In this document: positions 56,156 through 64,000 of the stretch, in pieces
Numbering within the stretch: the stretch's first letter is position 1
Layout: each line of letters starts with the position of its first letter
NCBI RefSeq assembly: GCF_008386235.1
Contig: NZ_CP040671.1
Span: 1,304,001-1,368,000 of the forward strand
Direction of reading: 5' to 3'
DNA: 64,000 nt
DNA from: Thermosynechococcus sp. CL-1
GTDB taxonomy: Bacteria > Cyanobacteriota > Cyanobacteriia > Thermosynechococcales > Thermosynechococcaceae
Position numbers and translations under genes: made by a program
The notes under the pieces: model-generated
What the model saw: the letters and a program-made list of their open reading frames with translations, nothing else
The model's database searches: none
What the model was told of the DNA's origin: nothing

Positions 56156-57853
56156 GTGTTTTGGCAAAAGCTTAAATGGCGGCGACACGGTGTGTATCTG
56201 CTGTTGTTTCTATTGGGGCTGTTGATTGCGGCTGTGGTGCTCACTCAATTGCGATCGCACCCGATTCTCCGCCCTGCCCTAGACCCGCTGCCTCAACATC
56301 CACAAATCGCGGTACACATGAATCACTCCCAAGCCCACAGTTATCAAGAACCCTATCGCCCCTATACCCGTGAAGGGGAAGACCTTGAGGCAATCATGAT
56401 TGAGCAGATTGCCAAGGCACAAAAGACGATTGATGTGGCGGTGCAGGAGTTTCGCTTACCCAATCTGGCCAAGGCCCTAGTAGCACGGCAGCAGGCGGGG
56501 GTGCGGGTACGAGTGGCGATGGAAAATACCTACACTGCGCCTTGGGCAACATACAGTGCTGGGCAGGTGAGTGCCATGGATCCAAGAATGCGGGAGCGCT
56601 ATAACGACTGGAAAGCGCTGGTGGATACCAACGGCGATGGCCAACTCAGTGCTGCCGAACTCAGCGATCGCGATGTGCAGACGATTCTCAACGAAGCGAA
56701 GATTCCTTGGATTGATGACACTGCCGATGGCTCCAAAGGCAGTATGCTCATGCACCACAAGTTTATTGTGATTGACAATCGCCAAGTGATTGCGACTACG
56801 GCGAACTTTACCCTCAGTGATGTCCACGGCGACTTGGGACGACCCGATACCCGTGGCAATGCCAACTCCCTCTTGGTGATTGATAGTCCCGCCGTGGCAC
56901 GCCTATTTACTGAGGAATTCAACATCATGTGGGGGGATGGTCCCGGTGGTCAGCCCAACAGTCGCTTTGGGGTCAAAAAGCCAGTGCGTCCCCCTCAACC
57001 AGTAGCGGTGGGCGATGCCATGGTTACGGTGCGCTTTTCGCCAACCCCGCGATCGCAACCTTGGTCTGTCTCCACCAATGGCTTGATTGGCCAAACACTA
57101 CGTTGGGCACGCCAAAAAATTGACATGGCGCTTTTTGTCTTTTCAGATCAAGAACTATCCTACGTTTTAGAGGAACGCCATAACCAAGGGGTTAGCATTC
57201 GCGCCCTCATTGACTCAGGATTTATCTACCGTGACTTTAGCGAAGCCCTCGATATGATGGGGGTGGCGATGGCCAATACTGCCCAAGCCCGTCAAGGCAA
57301 CTGTTACTACGAAGCCGGCAACCGCCCGTGGCAAAACCCCATTCAAACGGTGGGCACCCCCCTCCTACCAGAGGGCGATAAGCTGCACCACAAGTATGGC
57401 GTGGTCGACGATCGCACCGTCATTGTTGGTTCCCACAACTGGTCCGAGGCGGCCAACCGCGGCAATGATGAATTCTTGCTGGTCATCGAGCATCCTACGG
57501 TTGCAGCTCACTACGAACGGGAGTTTGAGCGGCTCTATAGCAATAGTCGTTTGGGTCTGCCGCAGCATATTCGCGATCGCATTCAGCAGCAGTTGACCGC
57601 CTGTGGCGGTAAGATTGCCACCCGACCTGCCCCCTCTTCAGGAAATCGTGCCAGCACACCGACTACACGGGTGAACTTGAACACGGCCACCGCAGAGGAA
57701 CTGCAAACCCTACCGGGCGTCGGCCCAAAACTAGCGGCTGAAATTATCCGTGCCCGCGAGCAAAAGCCCTTTCAATCCTTGGCCGATCTAGATGCCGTCC
57801 CCGGTGTCGGGCCGAAGCTCCTCGAACGCTTGCGCGATCGCGTGACGTGGTAA
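56156..57853 (+). CDS. Membrane-anchored phospholipase-D-type nuclease with EF-hand loop and HhH tail
   Basis: A 565-residue protein. An N-terminal transmembrane anchor (about residues 9-30) is followed by two PLD half-domains with HxKxxxxD motifs at His200-Lys202-Asp207 and His411-Lys413-Asp418. The first half carries a perfect EF-hand calcium loop, DTNGDGQLSAAE, at residues 157-168. After a Pro/Ser linker, residues 505-565 form two helix-hairpin-helix motifs (VNLNTATAEELQTLPGVGP, LDAVPGVGPKLLERL) like ComEA, which bind DNA. The likely role is a calcium-responsive, outward-facing DNA nuclease or DNA-handling protein. Lipid hydrolysis is possible but less fitting. The start is GTG. Confidence 0.88.
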   Translation: MFWQKLKWRRHGVYLLLFLLGLLIAAVVLTQLRSHPILRPALDPLPQHPQIAVHMNHSQAHSYQEPYRPYTREGEDLEAIMIEQIAKAQKTIDVAVQEFRLPNLAKALVARQQAGVRVRVAMENTYTAPWATYSAGQVSAMDPRMRERYNDWKALVDTNGDGQLSAAELSDRDVQTILNEAKIPWIDDTADGSKGSMLMHHKFIVIDNRQVIATTANFTLSDVHGDLGRPDTRGNANSLLVIDSPAVARLFTEEFNIMWGDGPGGQPNSRFGVKKPVRPPQPVAVGDAMVTVRFSPTPRSQPWSVSTNGLIGQTLRWARQKIDMALFVFSDQELSYVLEERHNQGVSIRALIDSGFIYRDFSEALDMMGVAMANTAQARQGNCYYEAGNRPWQNPIQTVGTPLLPEGDKLHHKYGVVDDRTVIVGSHNWSEAANRGNDEFLLVIEHPTVAAHYEREFERLYSNSRLGLPQHIRDRIQQQLTACGGKIATRPAPSSGNRASTPTTRVNLNTATAEELQTLPGVGPKLAAEIIRAREQKPFQSLADLDAVPGVGPKLLERLRDRVTW

Positions 57854-57871
57854 TGTCCTCGCAAGCCACAC

Positions 57872-58384
57872 CTAATAGGTTACAAGGGTGGTAATTGGCA
57901 CATTGGGAAGTTTGTGCCGTCCTCCCAAGTCCGTCAGCTCAACAATAAAGGCAAAGCCATGGAGTTCAGCTTGTGCTTTTTGGATCAGACCCGCCGCCGC
58001 TGCTGCTGTGCCCCCTGTGGCAATCAAGTCATCGACAATTAACACCCGCCGCCCTGGTTCAATGGCATCTTGGTGCATCTCGAGGCGATCGCGCCCATAC
58101 TCTAGCTCATACTCCACAGCATAGACCGGCGCGCAGAGTTTACCCGGTTTGCGCAAAGGGATAAAGCCGGCTCCCAAGCGATAGGCCAAGGGAGCGCCAA
58201 AAATAAATCCCCGTGACTCGATGCCAGCCACATAGTCAATGCCATCGTTGGCGTGTTTTTCCACCAATTGGTCAATGACGTAGCGCAGCCCCGCCTGATT
58301 TTGCAGCAGCGTTGTTAAATCCCGAAACAAAATGCCTGGCTTAGGGAAGTCTGGGACATCGCGAATCAGGGATTTGAGATCCAT
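57872..58384 (-). CDS. apt: Adenine phosphoribosyltransferase
   Basis: A 170-residue type I phosphoribosyltransferase that salvages adenine to AMP with [16 protein letters not shown] near the N-terminus, [17 protein letters not shown] and the PRPP-binding [17 protein letters not shown] are diagnostic. It lies 49 bp after the start-distal neighbour, a purine permease gene on the same strand, so uptake and salvage are probably co-expressed. Confidence 0.96.
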   Translation of the reverse strand: MDLKSLIRDVPDFPKPGILFRDLTTLLQNQAGLRYVIDQLVEKHANDGIDYVAGIESRGFIFGAPLAYRLGAGFIPLRKPGKLCAPVYAVEYELEYGRDRLEMHQDAIEPGRRVLIVDDLIATGGTAAAAAGLIQKAQAELHGFAFIVELTDLGGRHKLPNVPITTLVTY

Positions 58385-58433
58385 AGGTAGTTAGGTTCCA
58401 ATCAGTTCAGAAGCATCCTATCTTAGATCCTGT

Positions 58434-59780
58434 CTAACGCCAAAAGTAGTGGGCAATAAAGATAACCGCCAATCCCCAGAGAGCAGGATGCACTTCTCTC
58501 CCTTTGCCTGCCGCCCATTTCACGATTGGATAGCTAATAAATCCCACCGCTAGCCCCTCACTGATGGAGTAGCTCAAGGGCATCACCAACACCACTAAAA
58601 AAGCAGGAATCGCTTCCGTGAGATCAGACCAAGGAATGTCTGGGAGCGATCGCGCCATAAAGACACCGACCAGCACCAAGGCCGGTGCCGTCGCAAAACT
58701 GGGAATGGCGGTCGTAATCGGCAAAAACAGCAGTGAGAGCAAAAACAAGCCCCCCACCATCAGCGCCGTTAGCCCCGTCCGTCCCCCCACGGCAATGCCT
58801 GCTGCCGATTCAATATAGGTGGTCACTGTGGAAGTGCCAAAGAGGGCGCCAACAATTGTCCCCACTGCATCCGCCATAAAGGCTCCCAAAGCGCGGGGGA
58901 AATGTCCCTGCTGATTGAGAAACCCCGCCTGTACCCCCACCGCAGAGAGCGTGCCCACGGTGTCAAACATATCGGTAAAAAGCAGTACCAAGGTGACCAA
59001 GAGAAAAGACCCCAACTGCTGCGGTTGTAATTGTCCAAAACCCACTAAGGCTTGACCAAAGAGATGGGACGGCCATTGCGGCCATTGGATCAAACCTGTC
59101 GGCCAAGGGGTAGCTCCCACTAGCCATGCAGCCAAGGCAGTCATCATCACTCCCCAAAAAATCGCGCCCCGCACCCCCTTAGCACAGAGAAACGCCGTCA
59201 AAAGAATCCCAAGGGCAGCGAGGATGGGTGGCCATGTGTCAAAGGTGGTGAGTTTTGTTTTCGTGGCGGCATCAGCAATGATAATTCCCGCATTGCTAAG
59301 GCCAATGTAGGCGATAAATAGCCCCACCCCGGCAGCGATCGCCACCTTCAAGGACATGGGAATCATATTTACAATCAGCGATCGCACCCCCGTTAGGGTC
59401 AGCAGCACAAACACAATGCCCTCGAGGAGAACAGCACTCAACGCCAATGGCCAAGGCAACCCCATTTGCCCCACCACCGCAAAAGCAAAAAAGGCATTGA
59501 TGCCCATGCCGGGGGCCAACGCAATCGGGTAATTTGCCCAAATCCCCATCAGCATGCTACCCACTGCCGCCGATACTGCGGTTGCAATCACTAACTCCCC
59601 CTGCAAATCCTGTGGTTGCGCTAAAAAAATAGCATTGGAAAGAATTTGCGCATTCACCGGCAGGATGTAGGCCATCGTTAGAAATGTTGTCAGTGCCGCC
59701 AGTGCCTCGGTAGGGAGTGAGGTGTGTGCTTGCTGCAAATTGAACCAATCCCTAAAGCGTAAGTACCCATGTCTCCTCAA
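58434..59780 (-). CDS. NCS2-family (AzgA-like) purine permease
   Basis: A 448-residue transporter with about 12-14 transmembrane segments. FLTMAYILPVNAQIL and GMGINAFFAF near the N-terminus and LFGTSTVTTYIESAAGIAVGG-like sequence in the middle are the signatures of the AzgA guanine/hypoxanthine/adenine branch. No ATG is available before the first helix, so a TTG at 59780 is the likely start. The adjacent apt gene supports a purine substrate. Confidence 0.9.
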   Translation of the reverse strand: MRRHGYLRFRDWFNLQQAHTSLPTEALAALTTFLTMAYILPVNAQILSNAIFLAQPQDLQGELVIATAVSAAVGSMLMGIWANYPIALAPGMGINAFFAFAVVGQMGLPWPLALSAVLLEGIVFVLLTLTGVRSLIVNMIPMSLKVAIAAGVGLFIAYIGLSNAGIIIADAATKTKLTTFDTWPPILAALGILLTAFLCAKGVRGAIFWGVMMTALAAWLVGATPWPTGLIQWPQWPSHLFGQALVGFGQLQPQQLGSFLLVTLVLLFTDMFDTVGTLSAVGVQAGFLNQQGHFPRALGAFMADAVGTIVGALFGTSTVTTYIESAAGIAVGGRTGLTALMVGGLFLLSLLFLPITTAIPSFATAPALVLVGVFMARSLPDIPWSDLTEAIPAFLVVLVMPLSYSISEGLAVGFISYPIVKWAAGKGREVHPALWGLAVIFIAHYFWR

Positions 59781-59918
59781 GAGGTTGCTCCTTTGTGCAA
59801 GAGTTATTCAAGTTTATTTACACTGAAGCCCAGTATGAGTGAATTTGATAAGGTTTGGACTTGTCCCTAACAGAGAGATTCGCCACTTCTATGCTGGAGT
59901 ACTCTTGAAATGGAGCCT

Positions 59919-59956
59919 TTTGGGGAAAGGTATAATATTTGGGGAAAGGTATAATA
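59919..59956 (+). repeat. Perfect tandem 19-bp duplication carrying two TATAAT boxes
   Basis: TTTGGGGAAAGGTATAATA occurs twice head to tail (59919-59937 and 59938-59956). Each copy supplies GGTATAAT, giving -10-like boxes at 59931-59936 and 59950-59955. TTGAAA at 59905-59910 is a possible but too distant -35 for the first copy. Confidence 0.9.
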
Positions 59957-59974
59957 TAGGGAGCAGGACATGGA

Positions 59975-59990
59975 TGTGAGCGAGATTACA
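59975..59990 (+). promoter_or_regulatory. CRP-like site before the minor pilin operon
   Basis: TGTGAGCGAGATTACA matches the cAMP-receptor-protein pattern TGTGA-N6-TCACA at nine of ten positions. Its centre is about 60 bp before the transcription start implied by TATAAA at 60031-60036, the spacing of a class I CRP promoter. In Synechocystis SyCRP1 controls pilus and motility genes. Binding here is inferred. Confidence 0.5.
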
Positions 59991-60005
59991 TCACCTCTCT
60001 CAAGT

Positions 60006-60036
60006 TTGCGGTTAAATTATATCAACTGTGTATAAA
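60006..60036 (+). promoter_or_regulatory. Candidate promoter of the minor pilin operon
   Basis: TTGCGG (60006-60011) and TATAAA (60031-60036) are separated by 19 bp. The weak -35 fits an activator-dependent promoter with the CRP-like site just upstream. The leader to the first gene would be about 100 bases. Confidence 0.35.
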
Positions 60037-60140
60037 AGCTAAAAATTGAGGGCATATTCAACTCAGCATCAGCAGCAACGAAGTTCTTCTAGTCAAGATA
60101 TATTGATAGAGCAAAGGTTGGGGCAATAAAGGACAGGCCA

Positions 60141-61859
60141 ATGATGAAAAAACTGGTGCGCTCACTGAAACGTCGCTATCCCCGTTCGGGGTATCGGCAG
60201 CGGGGGTTTACTCTGCCTTTGGTCTTGGGCATGGGACTGATCATGATTGTGGTTGCCCTAACCCTGCTCTCGCGATCGCAACTGGATGTGAGCACTGCTA
60301 GCTTGCAAAAACAAACTCAGCAGGCCTTTGCGGTGGCTGAAGGCGGTATGGCCCGTACCCTTGGCTTACTCAATGGCAACTACCAGATTCTGCTGCGCCG
60401 CACCTATAACCCCGCTAACAATACGAACTTTAATCCTGCCCGCCCCTACCTGATCAGTCGCGCAGCGGATGCAACAAAAGTGGGTCAGCCCAATACCACG
60501 GGTTTGAATGTTCCTGCTGTGAATGAATGGACAGCGGCGAGCCTTGGTTCTGATGCGCCCCCCTGCTTTACCCTCGATAACCTAAATACGATTGTCCTCA
60601 ACGGCACAATTGGCACCCCTGTGCAGGGCAATTACCGTATTCTCTCCTATCTCTACGATGCGCCAACGCAAACAGGACACCTGTTGATCGAAGGTCGCTT
60701 GCCCAATAACTCGCCGGCGAATGCCTTCATCTTGCAAAAGATGGTGATTACGGATCGCAGCGTGCCCTCCAACTTCCCTGGCCTGCTGGCACAAAGCATT
60801 AACCTCGGCAACAATGATGTCTTTGGCACCGTCAACGGCAACGTGATCTGCACCAATCCTGCCAACTGTGTGGTTCCCCAAGCCCAGTGCCAAAATGGCC
60901 AGCCGACCCAACAGGGACTGCGCAGTGCCATCGGAGCGCTCAATAACGCGATTATTGAGGGGACGATCGCCATCAACAAGATTAACCTACCGCCTTTTCC
61001 TGAAGTGCCCGCTGCGGTGGGTGGTTCCGTGCTAGGGAGTGTTCCCCTGACTACGCTACCCAGTTGGTTGCCATCCAGTCAACGCGAAGACTTTGAGAAA
61101 GCCCTAGAACCAAGAGATGACTACTACAGTCAAGGTGCCTACGCCAACTTTCCGATTCGAGGACAAGGCCAAAATCCTCCCCAAGACTCACAGGACATTA
61201 CAGGTAGAACAGCTGACCGAAACTTTCCCCGTTCAGGGGACTATCCCTACGTTGACCCCGATCCCAACATTCCCTTCTTTATTCCCGATCCCCTACGCCC
61301 CGGGGAGCGAATCGTCAATCCTAACAAAGTTTACTACGCCTATCGCATTCGCAACATTAACCTCAGTGGTAACGAGAGGGTGAGATTTGATACGACTAAA
61401 TATGCCATTCGCCTCTACGTCAGTGGCAACATCTCCCTCAGTGGTAATGCAGGGATTGACAATACATGTTCCCCAGACTCTTCTACCTGCGGTACCGGCG
61501 CTAATATGGGACTTCCCTCGGGTGTCGGCACACCGGATCGTCTGCGGATCTATGGCAACCCCCCAGACCCAACCAATGCGATACCTGACCAAGAATTCAC
61601 CCTTAGCGGTGGCTCCACAGTAGGAAGTGTCTTTGTTTATGCGCCTGATGCGAAGGTAGGCATCAATGGCGGCAGTCGCGAGCCAGATATCTTCGGTGCA
61701 GTTTGGGCAAAAACGTGGAATGGTTCTAGCTCCAACAATGCTGAAATCAGGGTGCCCGATCGCCTGCCTGAAGCCCTAGGGGGCAACTATACCAATGCTT
61801 CAATTGTGGTGGCACGCACCACGGAAGCCAGCAACTGGAACCGCTTAGCCCAGTACTAA
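60141..61859 (+). CDS. PilX/GspK-like large minor pilin
   Basis: A 572-residue prepilin-like protein. A long basic leader ends RGFTLPLVLGMGLIMIVV. Cleavage after the Gly leaves mature Phe1-Thr2-Leu3-Pro4-Leu5, so the Glu5 of ordinary pilins is missing, as in the tip pseudopilin GspK. The large globular part is rich in Asn, Pro, Thr and Ser, with Cys pairs (NVICTNPANC, NTCSPDSSTC) and repeated INLSGN/ISLSGN units. It is the first of four consecutive pilin genes and likely forms or caps the pilus tip. A role in adhesion or DNA binding is possible. Confidence 0.75.
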   Translation: MMKKLVRSLKRRYPRSGYRQRGFTLPLVLGMGLIMIVVALTLLSRSQLDVSTASLQKQTQQAFAVAEGGMARTLGLLNGNYQILLRRTYNPANNTNFNPARPYLISRAADATKVGQPNTTGLNVPAVNEWTAASLGSDAPPCFTLDNLNTIVLNGTIGTPVQGNYRILSYLYDAPTQTGHLLIEGRLPNNSPANAFILQKMVITDRSVPSNFPGLLAQSINLGNNDVFGTVNGNVICTNPANCVVPQAQCQNGQPTQQGLRSAIGALNNAIIEGTIAINKINLPPFPEVPAAVGGSVLGSVPLTTLPSWLPSSQREDFEKALEPRDDYYSQGAYANFPIRGQGQNPPQDSQDITGRTADRNFPRSGDYPYVDPDPNIPFFIPDPLRPGERIVNPNKVYYAYRIRNINLSGNERVRFDTTKYAIRLYVSGNISLSGNAGIDNTCSPDSSTCGTGANMGLPSGVGTPDRLRIYGNPPDPTNAIPDQEFTLSGGSTVGSVFVYAPDAKVGINGGSREPDIFGAVWAKTWNGSSSNNAEIRVPDRLPEALGGNYTNASIVVARTTEASNWNRLAQY

Positions 61860-61877
61860 ACGCCGGAGGCGATGTTG

Positions 61878-62669
61878 ATGACTCACCATAAACTCTGTTT
61901 CCACTGGCTGGTAAAGCAACGTTCCCAAGGCTTTACCCTTGCGGAGGTTTTGGCTTCTATTCTGGTGATTAGCCTCTTTACCATCGCTGCCATGCAGGCC
62001 ATTGTGGTGGCCGCCTTTTTCCAAGCGGATGCCCGCAAATTTGCCGAGGCCAGTCACTGGATCCAAGATGATCTGGAAAATATCAAAATTGTTGCCTACG
62101 ATCTCTGCCAAACCAAGTTTGCCCAACGCAAATTGGCCGCTTCTGCTCAAAGCACGGATACAACCCTCACGTTGGCGCTCATCGAACCCGGTGAAAGTGA
62201 CTACGATCAAGCCATGCCCCCAGAGTATCGCACCGGGGGTGCCTGTCCAGTAACTTCACCCACGGATGGGTTTCGAGTGGGCGATCGCGTTCTCATTGGT
62301 TCGGACTCGGGCACACGCCGTATTGTCTCTATGTCAGCCAACACGATTACCTTGGACTCGCCAGTAGGGGGCTATCGGGGCGTGGGCACCCGCGTTTATG
62401 CCCGCTGTCGGATTCAGCCCAACGAAACGAACGGGATTGATGGGGGGTTTGGTGCCTACCTGCAAACGCTGATTCCGCCCTTGAACAGCAATAACAACAA
62501 CCGTCCGATTGTCAATGACACTTTTACATTAACCCGTACGCCAACAACCCGCGCGGAAGCGCCCTTCCAAACCCTAGAACTGGCCTATTCTGTGCGCAAT
62601 AGTAACAACCGCGTCGTTGCTCAACTATCAACCGAGGTGGTGCCCAATGCGTTTTTCCGCTGTCCGTGA
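61878..62669 (+). CDS. PilV-like minor pilin
   Basis: A 263-residue prepilin. The type IV cleavage motif QGFTLAEVLASILVISLF gives mature Phe1 and Glu5 and a hydrophobic N-terminal helix. The remainder is a soluble domain with Cys residues at CQ, CPVT and CRIQ and a Cys two residues from the end. I prefer ATG 61878, eight bases after GGAGG (61865-61869), over ATG 61872, which is too close. Its 3' end overlaps the next gene by 23 bases. Confidence 0.8.
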   Translation: MTHHKLCFHWLVKQRSQGFTLAEVLASILVISLFTIAAMQAIVVAAFFQADARKFAEASHWIQDDLENIKIVAYDLCQTKFAQRKLAASAQSTDTTLTLALIEPGESDYDQAMPPEYRTGGACPVTSPTDGFRVGDRVLIGSDSGTRRIVSMSANTITLDSPVGGYRGVGTRVYARCRIQPNETNGIDGGFGAYLQTLIPPLNSNNNNRPIVNDTFTLTRTPTTRAEAPFQTLELAYSVRNSNNRVVAQLSTEVVPNAFFRCP

Positions 62670-63153
62670 GCAGGGCATGACCCTGATTGAAATCCTGATT
62701 GTCCTGACGGTGGCAGCGATTTTAGCGGTGGCTGTCACGCCGAGCTTTCTCTATTGGCTAGAAACGCAGCGGGTCAACCAAGCCCTTGAAAGCCTAGAGG
62801 GGGCACTGCGGGAAGCGCAACGGGAGGCAATGCGGCGCAACCAAACCTGTCGAGTGACGATTAACACAGGCACCAATCCTACTATCGCGGGGGATCCACC
62901 CCAATGTCTGCCCAATGGCTCCCGCCAACTGGAAAACGTGACCCTGCGTCGAGGAATAGGAACTGCCGCCGTACGGTTTGGCTTTCAGGGGCGCACCAGT
63001 AGTACAGGTACGATTGTGATTGCCTCCACAAGCCATCCGACCCTGCAGCGCTGTTTGGTGGTGTCTTTAGGATTGGGGATAATGCGTACGGGCAATTACC
63101 TCGCAACGGACACCACGGATGCAACTGCCGCTAACTGTCAAGCGCGCAATTAA
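62647..63153 (+). CDS. GspH/FimT-like minor pilin
   Basis: A 168-residue prepilin starting at ATG 62647 inside the end of the upstream gene. The cleavage motif EQGMTLIEILIVLTVAAILA gives an unusual mature Met1 with a normal Glu5. The segment EGALREAQREAMRRNQTCRVTIN and a small beta domain follow, as in GspH/FimT proteins that initiate pilus assembly and can bind DNA. The 23-base overlap suggests coupled translation. Confidence 0.85.
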   Translation: MRFSAVREQGMTLIEILIVLTVAAILAVAVTPSFLYWLETQRVNQALESLEGALREAQREAMRRNQTCRVTINTGTNPTIAGDPPQCLPNGSRQLENVTLRRGIGTAAVRFGFQGRTSSTGTIVIASTSHPTLQRCLVVSLGLGIMRTGNYLATDTTDATAANCQARN

Positions 63154-63164
63154 GGAGCAGGGAG

Positions 63165-63812
63165 ATGCAGGACTGGCGCAGAGGCAATCGCGGCTTTACA
63201 TTGACGGAGTTACTGGTAGCGGCTGCCGTTGGCAGTATTGTTGTGGCCATGAGTGGTTGGGCAATGGTGGCTATCCTGCAAAACAATCGTCGTGTTGAAG
63301 AGCAGGCAATTACCCGCATGAACCTGAGCCGCGCCCTCGACTTTATCTCCGATGATATTCGCTCAGCCATTCGCATTTCAACAACGGCACCCTCCGATTG
63401 GACGATTCCAAGTGGTGGCTACCAATTGGTGATGTTTATGGAAAAACCAGCGGATAACCTCGAGGAGCAGGACAACGGCACTTTGGCCAGCACAACCCGT
63501 GTGGCCTATTACACCCGTCCCAAGACAAGCAATGTGGTGTGGCGAGGCCCGATGATTCTCTATCGCCAAAAAATTGGTGACTCTACCCCCAATGCGTTAA
63601 TTGATGGCATTGCCAACACGAGTCCCAACTGCACCAATAACTTGCCGGGCGCGACGGATAGTGGCACCAACAAGGGTGGATTTCGAGTTTTTGTGCAGCA
63701 CAACCGCAACGTTAAGCTCTGCATTGCCGGTTTGGTGGAGTCAACGGGTACGGTTTACCAAGCAGAAACCCTTGCCGCCGTGCGATCCGGATCTGCGACC
63801 CCTACTCCCTAG
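63165..63812 (+). CDS. PilW-like minor pilin
   Basis: A 215-residue prepilin. The motif RGFTLTELLVAAAVGSIVVA gives mature Phe1 and Glu5. NLSRALDFISDDIRSAIR and the following domain with a Cys pair are typical of PilW/GspJ-type proteins. It lies 11 bp after the GspH-like gene and is the last visible member of the set. Together the four resemble the PilX-PilV-FimT-PilW minor pilin complex. Confidence 0.85.
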   Translation: MQDWRRGNRGFTLTELLVAAAVGSIVVAMSGWAMVAILQNNRRVEEQAITRMNLSRALDFISDDIRSAIRISTTAPSDWTIPSGGYQLVMFMEKPADNLEEQDNGTLASTTRVAYYTRPKTSNVVWRGPMILYRQKIGDSTPNALIDGIANTSPNCTNNLPGATDSGTNKGGFRVFVQHNRNVKLCIAGLVESTGTVYQAETLAAVRSGSATPTP

Positions 63813-64000
63813 CGGCAGCAGCATTCCTTGAGAGGTACTTTTGGGAACACTGATAGCTTCTCCTCTTCACTCGGATAGAATAGGCTCAAAACGGTGAAAG
63901 TTCCTAGGGAACGGGATGACCTCCCCTTTACTTTACGTACCCCCTGTTTGACAAAAGGGTCATCGTTTTTCTATTGCGGCTGTTATAGGGATGCAACCAT

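Larger units (their letters stand above)
59781..60140. other. Regulatory region before the minor pilin operon
   Basis: A 360-bp gap between the divergent purine permease and pilin genes. It holds a tandem 19-bp repeat with two TATAAT boxes, a CRP-like site and a downstream -10-like box, each listed separately. No open frame of interest is present. Confidence 0.7.

Noticed and set aside
59919..59956. CRISPR-like tandem repeat
   Set aside because: Only two copies, no spacer between them and no cas genes.
63813..64000. Possible promoter (TTGACA) after the last minor pilin
   Set aside because: No -10 box at workable spacing, and the downstream gene is outside the window. I see nothing else in this stretch.

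Overview
The window looks like a stretch of a thermophilic unicellular cyanobacterial chromosome, most likely Thermosynechococcus. This is inferred from gene content and style, not from a database match. The evidence is: apcE for a phycobilisome core linker, the dark-operative chlorophyll genes chlL and chlN, rpaB, menG, hmpF, a cyanobacterial arginine dihydrolase, very frequent HIP1 palindromes (GCGATCGC) and moderate GC. Gene packing is very tight. I saw no rRNA, CRISPR array, insertion sequence or prophage, so this is core chromosome rather than an island.

Layout from the left. Positions 1-6000 hold an incomplete arginine dihydrolase (minus strand), the proteostasis cluster tig-clpP-clpX and a short-chain dehydrogenase. 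Positions 6100-15800 hold a TamB-like envelope protein split by a frameshift at a run of eight G, a HAMP-PAS sensor without an output domain, menG, a universal stress protein overlapping a MiaE-like diiron protein, and a proline-rich lipoprotein. Positions 16000-26200 hold rpe, thiO, a cyanobacterial conserved protein, thiL, the large apcE with four linker repeats, rpaB, a TPR-like protein and a DUF39 homocysteine-synthesis protein. Positions 26400-36500 hold hmpF, a periplasmic TPR protein, an EF-G-like GTPase, a glycosyltransferase, tRNA-Glu(UUC), aspC, a Uma2-type protein, and an LCP protein translationally coupled to a ROK glucokinase.

Positions 36700-48400 hold obgE, a secreted TPR-CHAT putative protease coupled to a sensor kinase, murJ, dnaN, a CPP1-like membrane protein, and chlL - DUF5331-type gene - chlN. 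Positions 48400-64000 are dominated by surface functions: the pilMNOQ type IV pilus operon without pilP, an L,D-transpeptidase, ackA, an anchored phospholipase-D-type nuclease with an EF-hand loop and helix-hairpin-helix tail, the purine-salvage pair apt and NCS2 permease, and a four-gene minor pilin operon.

Several themes link the genes. Type IV pilus function appears in three places (hmpF, pilMNOQ, minor pilins). RpaB is encoded here, and two sequences resembling its HLR1 binding motif lie before clpP and before the dehydrogenase. A CRP-like site sits about 60 bp before the inferred start of the minor pilin transcript. Five of nine convergent gene pairs overlap by exactly four bases. The strongest leads are the tamB frameshift, the TPR-CHAT/kinase pair, the EF-hand/HhH nuclease and the minor pilin control region.
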